Source: Bacillota bacterium (GTDB lineage Bacteria > Bacillota > Clostridia > Acetivibrionales > DTU013). Taken from it: a stretch of DNA of 64,000 nt. Position numbers and translations under genes: made by a program. The stretch spans positions 1-64,000 of the forward strand of contig JAEZCO010000032.1 in assembly GCA_023433505.1 (NCBI GenBank). Direction: 5' to 3'. The first letter of the stretch is position 1. The number at the start of each line of letters is the position of its first letter. Of the stretch, positions 26,789 to 35,203 are shown piece by piece. The notes under the pieces are model-generated. The model did no database searches. It was not told where the DNA came from and saw only the letters and a program-made list of their open reading frames with translations.

Positions 26789-28129
26789 ATGAAATTTAAT
26801 TTAAGATTTACGCTTTGTATTCTTATTGCCAGTGTATTAATTTTTTCTCTGGCAGCATGCGGTGGAAATAAAAATGATCAAGAAAACTCAACTGCAGGCA
26901 CAACCCAAACGGAAGAAACGAAACAAGCGGAAGCTCCCAAGGATCCGACAAGCTTTTCCTTCATCATTGATACAGAAAAGGATACCGATGGATTTAAAGA
27001 GGTAGCTAAAGAAGCTGAATCAAAATTGAACATTGTTTTTAAATTTGAAAAATTTGCGGGTGACCAGATTGCTCAGATTGCAAGGGCAAGATTTGCTTCG
27101 GGAGAAATGCCGGATTTCATATTTGCAAATCAAGCTACCGATGCTATAACTCAATATGGAGACAACTTTATTGATATCTCTGGTGATTGGACAAAGAATT
27201 TTGATGAAAACATTCTGAAAGGCCCATATTCTTCTAATGGTAAGATTATTAGCTTACCTGTCGGGCAAATCTCACCCGGTGTAGTATTCTACAATAAGAA
27301 AATTTTTGAAACTCTCAAGCTTGATATCCCCAAAACATGGGGTGAGTTGTTAAATGTATGTGAAAAAATTAAAGTATCCGGAAAAGTACCTTTCTTTGTA
27401 TCCTTAAAGGATGGCTGGACGACGCAGTTAATTCCTTTGATAGGATTCGAGAGGGAGTTTAAAGGAAAAAATCCCAATGAAATAATGGAAGCAATCAATA
27501 CAAATAGGCTAAAGTACACAGATTTGCCTCTTTTCAAAGATTCCTTCGCAAAGCTTTTGGAACTTAAGAGTAAGGGGTATATAAACAAAACTTATGTTTC
27601 AGACTCTTATGACATTGCCAAAAAAGCAATTGCAGAAGGCACGGCAGCAATGTATCCGATGGGTGCGTGGGTTGTTGGTGATTTTAAAAAGGACTACGCG
27701 GACAAGTTAAATGATATCGGGGCTTTTGCATTACCCTTTGATGGAAATGATCTTGTACCGGCTTGGCTGTCACCCTCGATTCAAGTTACAAAGGGCTGCA
27801 AGAACCCTGATACAGCTAAACAGTTTATAGAATACATGGGATCACTGGAAGGACAAGGAATTTACTTTAAGAAACAGCCGGGTATTCCGCTGGCAAAAGA
27901 ACTTAAAGTGGAGGGGCTCTCGACACTTGAACAGGAAATATACACAGTGTATAACACTAATCCTTGTTCAGAGTTTGAGTTTATGAGAAAAGGATATAGC
28001 AAATATGCTCTAGATAAGGGTATGCAGGATTTCCTTGTAGGAGCTAAAACGTCAGTGGATGTATTGAAGGCACTTCAAGCAGATTGGGAAAAGAATGCAA
28101 AAGCTGCCGGAGATGCAAACTTCAAGTAG
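26789..28129 (+). CDS. ABC sugar importer C, substrate-binding lipoprotein (family 1)
   Basis: About 446 residues from ATG 26789, with AGGAGG at 26773-26778; an ATG at 26747 is in frame but overlaps the operator-like palindrome. The signal peptide ends at L-A-A-C. The mature part has the family 1 pattern: FSFIIDTEKDTDGFKEVAKE, MPDFIFANQATDAI, SLPVGQISPGVVFYNKKIFE and AMYPMGAWVVGDF. It should bind an oligosaccharide released by the two secreted enzymes just upstream, one of which has a related promoter. A perfect 14-bp hairpin follows. Confidence 0.93.
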   Translation: MKFNLRFTLCILIASVLIFSLAACGGNKNDQENSTAGTTQTEETKQAEAPKDPTSFSFIIDTEKDTDGFKEVAKEAESKLNIVFKFEKFAGDQIAQIARARFASGEMPDFIFANQATDAITQYGDNFIDISGDWTKNFDENILKGPYSSNGKIISLPVGQISPGVVFYNKKIFETLKLDIPKTWGELLNVCEKIKVSGKVPFFVSLKDGWTTQLIPLIGFEREFKGKNPNEIMEAINTNRLKYTDLPLFKDSFAKLLELKSKGYINKTYVSDSYDIAKKAIAEGTAAMYPMGAWVVGDFKKDYADKLNDIGAFALPFDGNDLVPAWLSPSIQVTKGCKNPDTAKQFIEYMGSLEGQGIYFKKQPGIPLAKELKVEGLSTLEQEIYTVYNTNPCSEFEFMRKGYSKYALDKGMQDFLVGAKTSVDVLKALQADWEKNAKAAGDANFK

Positions 28130-28159
28130 GGACAACTACTTAAATATTACGTATAAGTA

Positions 28160-28203
28160 TTAGTAAGATCTACCCTGGGATTCATCGGAGTAGATCTTAC
28201 TAA
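28160..28203 (+). terminator. Intercistronic hairpin after binding protein C
   Basis: TTAGTAAGATCTAC (28160-28173) and its exact complement (28190-28203) enclose a 16-nt loop. No T-run follows directly, although T8 appears 13 nt later near the next ribosome site. Placement equals that in importers A and B. Confidence 0.7.
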
Positions 28204-28222
28204 GTTAATGGGGTGATTTTTT

Positions 28223-29104
28223 TTGAAGAAACGAAAAAATAGGAATGTGTTGGATATTTACTCATTTAATCTTTTATTGCCTGCACTTGCAGTTTATTTG
28301 ATATTTTTCATACTCCCGTCATTATCGGGCATTTTTTATTCTTTTACATATTGGGATTTATTTACTGTAAGATATGCTGGGTTTGAAAATTTTAAAAACA
28401 TATTGTCAGATCCCGATTTGAATATTGCAATAAAAAACACGTTTATTTTTGCTTTGCTTACAAGTGTTTTCAAACAGCTATTTGGCATTATACTTGCATT
28501 ATTTCTTAATCAAAAGTTGAAAACCAGGAATCTGCTTAGGTCAATCTTCTTTTTTCCAGCAATTCTTAGCAGTGTTGCAGTTGGCTTGATTTTTTCAGCA
28601 CTCATGTATCCTACAGGACTTATCAACTCTCTCTTACAAGACTTGGGCTTGAGTTTTATGGCTTTAGACTGGTTGGGCGATAGGCGGATAGCGATTTTTT
28701 CAGTAAGCTTTGTTGAGGTGTGGAAATGGACAGGTATCGTGATGGTGCTGATATTGGCAGGTCTTCAATCCATATCGAAAGAGTACTTTGAGGCAGCGAA
28801 TATTGATGGGGCAAACTCAATTAAAAAATTCTGGTATATCACGCTTCCTCTTATCATGCCATCCTTCAACAATGCATTTATATTGGGGATCATAGGAGGA
28901 CTAAAAGTGTTTGATATTATATACGCGACAACTCAAGGTGGGCCCGGAACTGCAACGGATGTTATGAACAGTTTGGTTTTTAAATCTTTTGGAGCCGGAA
29001 GATACGGAGAGGCTTCGGCGGCAAACTTACTCCTTACTGTCATTGTATTTATCATAACTTTTGCATTTTATTCAGTTTTAAGAAAGAAGGAGGTGGAAGT
29101 ATAA
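28223..29104 (+). CDS. ABC sugar importer C, permease subunit 1 (MalF/UgpA type)
   Basis: A 293-residue permease with a TTG start. No ATG is available near the N-terminus (the product begins KKRKNRNVLDIYSFN), and GGGGTGAT lies 5-10 nt upstream of the TTG. Six membrane helices are predicted. The EAA loop is YFEAANIDGANSIKKFWYIT followed by L-P-L-I-M-P. It overlaps the next gene by one base (TAATG). Confidence 0.92.
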   Translation: MKKRKNRNVLDIYSFNLLLPALAVYLIFFILPSLSGIFYSFTYWDLFTVRYAGFENFKNILSDPDLNIAIKNTFIFALLTSVFKQLFGIILALFLNQKLKTRNLLRSIFFFPAILSSVAVGLIFSALMYPTGLINSLLQDLGLSFMALDWLGDRRIAIFSVSFVEVWKWTGIVMVLILAGLQSISKEYFEAANIDGANSIKKFWYITLPLIMPSFNNAFILGIIGGLKVFDIIYATTQGGPGTATDVMNSLVFKSFGAGRYGEASAANLLLTVIVFIITFAFYSVLRKKEVEV

Positions 29105-29925
29105 TGCTCGGCAAAGTAAAAAAAGGTATAATGGAAGTTGTTGCAGTTTTTATTAGTCTAATAGTGCTAATTCCCGTGTTTATGCTGGTGATAAATTCCT
29201 TTAAGAGCAGTGCAGAAGCTTCAGAACTTAAACTTACCATTCCGGGCCAATGGCATGTCTTGGAAAATTATAAGGAAGTATTTATACAGGCTGATGTAAT
29301 AAGGGTGCTTATTAATTCTCTTTTGGTTACCTGCGTTTCTGTCATGTTTGTGGTAGTATTATCCGCAATGGCTTCATTTGTCCTCCAAAGAAAGAACAGC
29401 AGATTATCGAACTTTATTTATAGCACTTTCATTATCGGTTTGTTTTTTCCAGCCTTCATGGTACAAATATATTTTTTAGTAAAACTATTGCATATGAACA
29501 AGAGTTTGATCGGACCCATTTTTGTTTACATTGCCTTAAACATTCCTACCATAATATTTATGTTTTATGGATATTTCAAAAGTATACCGAGACAGATTGA
29601 CGAGTCGGCGATACTTGACGGATGCGGTATCATCAGGCTTTTTTTCAAAATTATTTTTCCTCTATCCCTACCCATAACCATCACTGCAGTGATTATTTCA
29701 TTTATGTCCATATGGAACGATTTCAATGTGGCGCTGTACTTTTTAAGTGTTCCTGAAAGGCGCACGCTGCCAATGACGACATTTTTCTTTTTTAGCCAGA
29801 AAAAATCAGACTGGAATTTGGTTCTAGCCAATGTAGTAATTGTATCACTTCCTGTGATATTGTTATATTTTGCACTTCAACGGTATATCATTGATGGCAT
29901 GGCAACTGGTGCGATCAAGGGGTGA
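29104..29925 (+). CDS. ABC sugar importer C, permease subunit 2 (MalG/UgpE type)
   Basis: A 273-residue permease overlapping its partner by one base. It has six predicted helices and an EAA-type loop IDESAILDGCGIIRLFFKII. The C-terminus IIDGMATGAIKG is the usual MalG-like ending. It completes importer C; the kinase gene starts 115 bp downstream. Confidence 0.94.
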   Translation: MLGKVKKGIMEVVAVFISLIVLIPVFMLVINSFKSSAEASELKLTIPGQWHVLENYKEVFIQADVIRVLINSLLVTCVSVMFVVVLSAMASFVLQRKNSRLSNFIYSTFIIGLFFPAFMVQIYFLVKLLHMNKSLIGPIFVYIALNIPTIIFMFYGYFKSIPRQIDESAILDGCGIIRLFFKIIFPLSLPITITAVIISFMSIWNDFNVALYFLSVPERRTLPMTTFFFFSQKKSDWNLVLANVVIVSLPVILLYFALQRYIIDGMATGAIKG

Positions 29926-29981
29926 GGGCATGAATGCAAGGATAAAAATCAGAGGGCATGAGTGCGAAGTCACGGAAATAT

Positions 29982-30026
29982 TTGAGTGTACATTGTAATA
30001 TCGAATTTTTGAGTGTAACATGTAAT
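29982..30026 (+). repeat. Short direct repeat upstream of kinase C
   Basis: TTGAGTGTACATTGTAAT (29982-29999) and TTGAGTGTAACATGTAAT (30009-30026) are direct repeats with 27-bp spacing, ending 13 bp before the kinase ATG. Such a pair could bind a regulator in an AraC-like tandem manner, but it may also be a local duplication. Confidence 0.5.
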
Positions 30027-30039
30027 TATAGGTGATTCA

Positions 30040-31839
30040 ATGGAGCGATATAAGCTATCCCTAAGAGGATTTATCAATAGTGTGAGATATAAATATATCA
30101 TTACAACGCTGCTGTTTTTCATAAGCATACTATTTGCATATACATATCTGTGGTATTCACGTGCTTCAGACGAGGCAGAAAAATCTTCCGTTTCTTATGT
30201 CAATGAACTGCTTCGAAGTTCCAATGAAAACATAGATGTTACGCTAAAGGATGTCAACAACTTGGTTGCTGTTTCCGCGGCTAATCAGGAAATGATCATA
30301 GATTTCCTAACACATAAGTATGACAACGATAAGGAATATTTTTTATCCTATAGAGAAATCAGAGATTACTTTGTTGGGCTCTTTTCTTTAAGATACTATA
30401 TAAGCGGTGTCCTTTTGGCAGGAAAAGACAAAGAAATTTGCCGTTTCGGGTTAGCTGAGCCCTACGAAAAAATTAAACAAGAGACCTGGTTTGAAGATAT
30501 CCTAAACACGGATCAAACAGTGTTTGTTCCTCCTCATTACATCAATGGCGCCCAAATAAAAAATCCTCCCGGCTTTTATGACGATATGGCTGTGTCAATA
30601 GCAAAGAAAATTACCACTGATAATCAAACAGTGGGAGTTGTTTGTGCGGATATAAAATGTGATGTGCTTTTAAACCTGTTTAATACCAATCTCAAAGATA
30701 AATGTCAAATCATAATATATGATGATAAAAAAAATGAGGTTGTATTCAGACCAGCATTCCAAAACCTTCCTTCCAACTTTAATAACGAAGATTTCAAGCA
30801 GTTATCCAATCAGTTCGACGAGCAGTCAGGTAATTTTCGATACATAATAGGAGGAAAGAGCTTCCTGGTTGTGTATTACAAATCAAAGGTTTCTGGATGG
30901 ACAACGATGGGTTTGATATCAAGGGATAAGCTTTTGGAAAGCTTCAGTAAGACAAAAAATAATACAATCCTGATAGCGCTGTTGTTCTTTTTTGTTTCAG
31001 CGGTTATAGCTGTTCTAACATCTTCGGCATTGACACGAAACCTTTTAAGGTTAAGTAGGGCAATCAATGCAGTAGGGAAAGACAATATGGATATATCCTT
31101 AAACATTAATTCCAATGACGAGGTAGGTATTCTATACAGACAGTTCAATGCTATGGTAGGCCGAATAAAACAGTTAATAGAGGAAATTAAGGTGACTGAA
31201 AGAGAAAAAAGGAAATCTGAAATAATTGCCCTTCAACTCCAAATCAATCCGCATTTTCTGTATAATACCCTGAATACGATTAAGATTATGTCAGGATTTC
31301 AAGGCGCAGAAAATATAAAACAAGTGACAGAATCCCTTTCAAACCTTCTTTACATTAGTCTGGAAAAGAGAAGCTTCATAGAAGTTGAAGAAGAAATGAA
31401 TTACTTAAAGTGTTATTTAAATATCCAGGAATACAAGTACAGCAACAAGTTTTCCTGGGATATGTATGTTGAGGCTGGGATAGAAAAGTACATGTTACCC
31501 AAGCTTACACTTCAACCGCTTGTTGAAAATGCACTTTTGCATGGTATTGGACCTCTTGACACGCAGGGTGTATTATCGATAAAGATTTATCGAGAAGCCC
31601 AATATTTGACAATGAGAGTGCAGGATAACGGTAAAGGAATCAGTCGGGATCTGATTCAGAGTATACTCAATAATAAAGCCGGCAAAGTCGGTATTGGTAT
31701 ACATAATGTGATTTCAAGAATGAAGCTCTATTTTGGGGATAATTGCCGCTTTTCAATTTCCAGTGAGGAAAATATGTTCAGTATATTTGAAATTTCCATA
31801 CCATTAATCAAAATAGATGAGGTGGAGAATTATGTATAA
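30040..31839 (+). CDS. YesM-type sensor histidine kinase (system C)
   Basis: A 599-residue membrane kinase with an AGGTGA site. Membrane segments lie at about residues 19-37 and 307-328 around an extracellular sensor of about 270 residues. A HAMP region follows, then the phospho-acceptor His405 in QINPHFLYNTLNTIKIM, and an ATP-binding domain with ENALLHGIG, VQDNGKGIS and VGIGIHNVISRMKLYFG. The regulator gene overlaps its end by 8 nt. It lies just after importer C, so that importer and the secreted enzymes upstream are its likely targets. Confidence 0.93.
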   Translation: MERYKLSLRGFINSVRYKYIITTLLFFISILFAYTYLWYSRASDEAEKSSVSYVNELLRSSNENIDVTLKDVNNLVAVSAANQEMIIDFLTHKYDNDKEYFLSYREIRDYFVGLFSLRYYISGVLLAGKDKEICRFGLAEPYEKIKQETWFEDILNTDQTVFVPPHYINGAQIKNPPGFYDDMAVSIAKKITTDNQTVGVVCADIKCDVLLNLFNTNLKDKCQIIIYDDKKNEVVFRPAFQNLPSNFNNEDFKQLSNQFDEQSGNFRYIIGGKSFLVVYYKSKVSGWTTMGLISRDKLLESFSKTKNNTILIALLFFFVSAVIAVLTSSALTRNLLRLSRAINAVGKDNMDISLNINSNDEVGILYRQFNAMVGRIKQLIEEIKVTEREKRKSEIIALQLQINPHFLYNTLNTIKIMSGFQGAENIKQVTESLSNLLYISLEKRSFIEVEEEMNYLKCYLNIQEYKYSNKFSWDMYVEAGIEKYMLPKLTLQPLVENALLHGIGPLDTQGVLSIKIYREAQYLTMRVQDNGKGISRDLIQSILNNKAGKVGIGIHNVISRMKLYFGDNCRFSISSEENMFSIFEISIPLIKIDEVENYV

Positions 31840-33451
31840 AGTACTGATTGTTGAGGATGAACTGTTATTCAGATCAAATCTTAAGCTCATGCTTGACTGG
31901 CAGGAATACGATTGTTATCTCTTAAGAGATGTTGGGAATGGAGCAGAGGCTCTTGCGCGTATTTCAATTGAAAAGCCTGATATTATAATTTCTGACGTCC
32001 GTATGCCTGTGATGGATGGAGTGCAACTTTCAAATGAAATAAAGACCAAATTTCCTGATATTGCGATGATCGTTTTAAGTAATTATGATGATTTTGAGTA
32101 TGTGCGAAGCATTTTAAAAAATGGTGGAATTGACTACATATTAAAACATAAGCTTGACAAAAAAGCGTTGATTGAAGCGCTTAATAAGGCAATAGAACAT
32201 GTGAAAAGAGGAAAAGATAAACAAACAAACTTGCAATTATCCGAAGCAAGAAAACCTGACAATATTGATGTGTTGCGGGATACGTTCATTGTTAAGCTGC
32301 TCACGGGAGTCTACAGGAGTGAGTCGGAAATAAAAGAACATATAAATTTACTGGAAATAAATCTTGATACAAAAAAAATCTTAGCGATTATTATGGTGAT
32401 TGATGAATATCATTCACTAATGGCTGGAAGTAATTTCAAAGATTCCTCGCTTATTGAATATGCAGTTAAAAATATTATACAGGAAATACTTCACGATGTG
32501 GGTATGAGTCTTGCGTGCCATATACAGAATGGGAAATTTCTTTTGATCTTTTCTTTTTCACATGTCAAAAGTGAAGCAGTTTTTGAAAATACTATAAATA
32601 ATGCACTTTCCAGAATATCATGCTGTTTGAAGAAATTTATAAACATATCTGTAAGCTTTAGTATAGGCGACATTTGTGAAAGTATCGTAAATATTTCAAA
32701 TAGCTATGAAAGTGCCGAGCGGATTCTTGAGAACAGATTTTATTCCGGGAAAGGCTGCGTTTTAAGAGGGAATCAACAAAATAGCAGGAGAGAATCCCTA
32801 AAAGGGCTGAGCATTGATAGTGAAAAGCAGATTCTTTCAATTATAAAGAATAAGGATTTTAATGGTTTGAAACTCGTACTCCGTGAGGTGTTCAGTGGTA
32901 TGGAGAAAGTAAACCTGGGCATTACAAGCTCACAAATTGTTCTAAATGACTTGATTGGTTTGATCAACAGGGTTTGTAAGAATCATGAGATTGAGCTTTC
33001 ACAGGTATATTTGAGCAATGAACCGCCGTATATTATCCTTTCCAGAAAGGAGACTCTTGAAGAAATAAGAGAATGGGTATATAAGCTCTTTGAAAATTTG
33101 ATTTATTTAATTACTGAGCAACCAAGCAATTTATATTCAGAGTATATCAAAAAGGCCATAAATTTGATAAAAGAGTATTATGCTGAGGATATTTCCCAGA
33201 CGGAAATAGCTGGAAGGCTAGGCATTACCAGTAATTACCTCAGCAAACGTTTTAAAGAGGAGCTTGGAATTGGATTTTCGGAATACCTATGTGATATAAG
33301 GCTGGAAAAAGCCAAACAGTTACTCATTTGCGGAAAAGTGGAGATAAAGGATATAGCACCAAAGTGTGGTTTTAACAACTATGCATATTTCTTTCATATT
33401 TTTAAAAAGAAGGCTGGAATAACCCCAAAAGAGTATATTTCTTCACAATGA
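31832..33451 (+). CDS. YesN-type response regulator, AraC family (system C)
   Basis: About 539 residues from ATG 31832, overlapping the kinase stop by 8 nt; GGTGGAG lies just upstream, and MYKVLIVEDE is the family N-terminus. An in-frame ATG at 31817 overlaps that site. The receiver domain has Asp55 in IIISDVRMPVMDG. The middle region resembles the other two YesN proteins in the window in length only. The C-terminal AraC domain is clear: ISQTEIAGRLGITSNYLSKR followed by a second helix block CGFNNYAYFFHIFKKKAGITP. No clear terminator follows. Confidence 0.93.
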   Translation: MYKVLIVEDELLFRSNLKLMLDWQEYDCYLLRDVGNGAEALARISIEKPDIIISDVRMPVMDGVQLSNEIKTKFPDIAMIVLSNYDDFEYVRSILKNGGIDYILKHKLDKKALIEALNKAIEHVKRGKDKQTNLQLSEARKPDNIDVLRDTFIVKLLTGVYRSESEIKEHINLLEINLDTKKILAIIMVIDEYHSLMAGSNFKDSSLIEYAVKNIIQEILHDVGMSLACHIQNGKFLLIFSFSHVKSEAVFENTINNALSRISCCLKKFINISVSFSIGDICESIVNISNSYESAERILENRFYSGKGCVLRGNQQNSRRESLKGLSIDSEKQILSIIKNKDFNGLKLVLREVFSGMEKVNLGITSSQIVLNDLIGLINRVCKNHEIELSQVYLSNEPPYIILSRKETLEEIREWVYKLFENLIYLITEQPSNLYSEYIKKAINLIKEYYAEDISQTEIAGRLGITSNYLSKRFKEELGIGFSEYLCDIRLEKAKQLLICGKVEIKDIAPKCGFNNYAYFFHIFKKKAGITPKEYISSQ

Positions 33452-33972
33452 ACTTTCGGCTGGTGTATATTAAGCAATCTTCAAAGCTCTCCGGTTCAGA
33501 CATATAGAACGTTGTCTCAGCATCTGCTCCCGGTGCGCTATAGATTTTGATTGCCGTGAAAAACTGCTTTATATTTAAATTTTATAGATTTATAGTGAAA
33601 TATTATATTAATCAATCTCGTCGGTTGCATTATAATACAATCATAATAACATGTTTGACAGTTGAGAACGGCAAAGTATTGATATTAGTGTGATACAGCT
33701 ATTTTTGAATTGCGCAGCCTTTCGCAAAAACTTTATGCTTTAAAAATTTTTAAGGCTTAGTATACATTTAGTAATGATAAAGTTTACCCTGTGAATTAAT
33801 TGAACCCTGAGAATAAAGGGGTATAGACATTGCGCATTTTTTTAAAAGGAATTTGACACAGCAAATATACTCCCACTGGGGCTTTAGAGTTTTTGCCAAA
33901 TTGCAACTGTCAAAGACCTGAGGACAAGGGTTATGTGTTATGCAATTTTCAAAGCTTGGGAGGAATGAGGCA
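33452..33972 (+). other. 520-bp AT-rich intergenic region with a dispersed repeat and possible promoter
   Basis: No gene is visible on the plus strand. The region holds one copy of a 79-bp repeat (33568-33646) with a perfect TATAAT (33631-33636). A second promoter-like pair, TTGAAC (33801-33806) and TATAGA (33823-33828), is spaced by 16 bp. On the minus strand, 33453-33562 stays open in one frame with protein-like composition but without a start codon; this may be chance or a decayed gene end. Confidence 0.5.
33568..33646 (+). repeat. 79-bp dispersed repeat, copy 1
   Basis: It matches 36963-37041 at 77 of 79 positions by my direct comparison; the only differences are GG against TC near the middle right. 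It contains a TATAAT hexamer and lies about 330 bp before the oxidoreductase gene. Copy 2 lies 74 bp before the aminotransferase gene. Confidence 0.9.
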
Positions 33973-35040
33973 ATGAAGAAAATCAGAGTTGGAATAATAG
34001 GGACGGGAAGCCTTGCAGGATTCCATATCAATGCATACCGCAGCAATCCGCTTGCTGAGATTAGCGCGGTATGTGACAGCAACGCGGAACGGGCCAGACA
34101 AAAGGCGGCAGAATTAGGTGTCCGGAATGCGTATGAAGATTACAGGGAAATGCTGAAATCCGATGAAATTGATGCTGTAAGTGTTGTTACGTGGAACAAC
34201 TCCCATGCACTCATTACCATAGCCGCCTTGGAAGCGGGAAAACACGTTTTATGCGAAAAGCCGCCAGCGTTGAACGCCCAGGAGGCTGAAGCAATGTATG
34301 AAGCTTCTAAAAAGAACAGGAAGCTTCTTATGTTTGGGTTTGTAAAAAGATTTTCCCAAAGTGTCCGGGCAGTTAAGGAATTCATTGATAAGGGTGACCT
34401 GGGGAGCATCTATTATGCAAAAACCGGTTACCTGAGAAGGTGCGGGAATCCGGGAGGCTGGTTCGTAACAAAATCCATCTCCGGAGGAGGGCCTCTTATT
34501 GATCTGGGTATACATATCATCGATTTGAGTATGTATCTTATGGGAAAGCCCAAGCCGGTATCGGTATTTGGGAATACATACGATTGTGTAGGCAGCAGAT
34601 CGAATATCAAGGGAGTTTCCCGGTACAAGGCTGCGGACTACGGTATAAGAAATAATGAAGTAGAAGACTTTGCAAATGCAATGATCAAATTTGAAAATGG
34701 AGCATCTCTTTACTTTGAAACCAGCTGGACCATGAACATCGAAAAGGATATTACATATTGCCGGCTATGCGGAGATAAGGGCGGTGCCGATGTGGAACCC
34801 GAAATTACTATCTACACTGAAAAGCATAACTATCTCGTTAACTCCAGGCCGGTTTTGGATAACTACTCTTTCCAGACAGAACAGGCCTTTACTGCGCAAA
34901 TCAATCATTTTGTGGATTGTATTGCAAATGGTACACCCTGTATATGTCCCGCCGAAGACGGTGTTACCATCATGAAAATACTGGATGCGGTATATGAATC
35001 CGCAGGAACCGGAGATGTTGTAAAGCTTAAGTGGGAATAG
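33973..35040 (+). CDS. Gfo/Idh/MocA family NAD(P)-dependent oxidoreductase
   Basis: About 355 residues from ATG 33973, behind GGGAGG at 33958-33963; an upstream in-frame ATG at 33940 precedes that site. The N-terminal Rossmann fold starts with VGIIGTGSLAGFHINAY (GxGxxA/G-type) and has the family motif EKPPALN at the nicotinamide site. The C-terminal domain has SISGGGPLIDLGIHIIDL, with the conserved Asp/His pair used in catalysis. Members oxidise sugars, sugar acids, inositols or amino-sugar nucleotides. It opens the catabolic block that holds an aminotransferase, an isomerase-like barrel and importer D. Confidence 0.92.
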   Translation: MKKIRVGIIGTGSLAGFHINAYRSNPLAEISAVCDSNAERARQKAAELGVRNAYEDYREMLKSDEIDAVSVVTWNNSHALITIAALEAGKHVLCEKPPALNAQEAEAMYEASKKNRKLLMFGFVKRFSQSVRAVKEFIDKGDLGSIYYAKTGYLRRCGNPGGWFVTKSISGGGPLIDLGIHIIDLSMYLMGKPKPVSVFGNTYDCVGSRSNIKGVSRYKAADYGIRNNEVEDFANAMIKFENGASLYFETSWTMNIEKDITYCRLCGDKGGADVEPEITIYTEKHNYLVNSRPVLDNYSFQTEQAFTAQINHFVDCIANGTPCICPAEDGVTIMKILDAVYESAGTGDVVKLKWE

Positions 35041-35120
35041 CCTTTCAGCGGATTTTTGCTAAATTGCCGATGCAGCCTTTTTTGCGACATTTGCCTTTAA
35101 GAATTACTAAAAAACATAAA

Positions 35121-35149
35121 TTGATATTCTATAAATTTCATGGTATGAT
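35121..35149 (+). promoter_or_regulatory. Sigma-A-type promoter of the PocR-AraC regulator
   Basis: TTGATA (35121-35126) and TATGAT (35144-35149) are separated by 17 bp, each with five of six consensus bases. It lies about 55 bp before the ATG at 35204. Confidence 0.65.
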
Positions 35150-35203
35150 CAATAAAAATGAACTAAAGAAAACTACTTAACCGGTTTCACAACAGGTGCC
35201 GAT

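Noticed and set aside
33453..33562. Open minus-strand frame of about 37 codons after regulator C
   Set aside because: It has no start and no stop in place, and an open stretch of this length is likely by chance.
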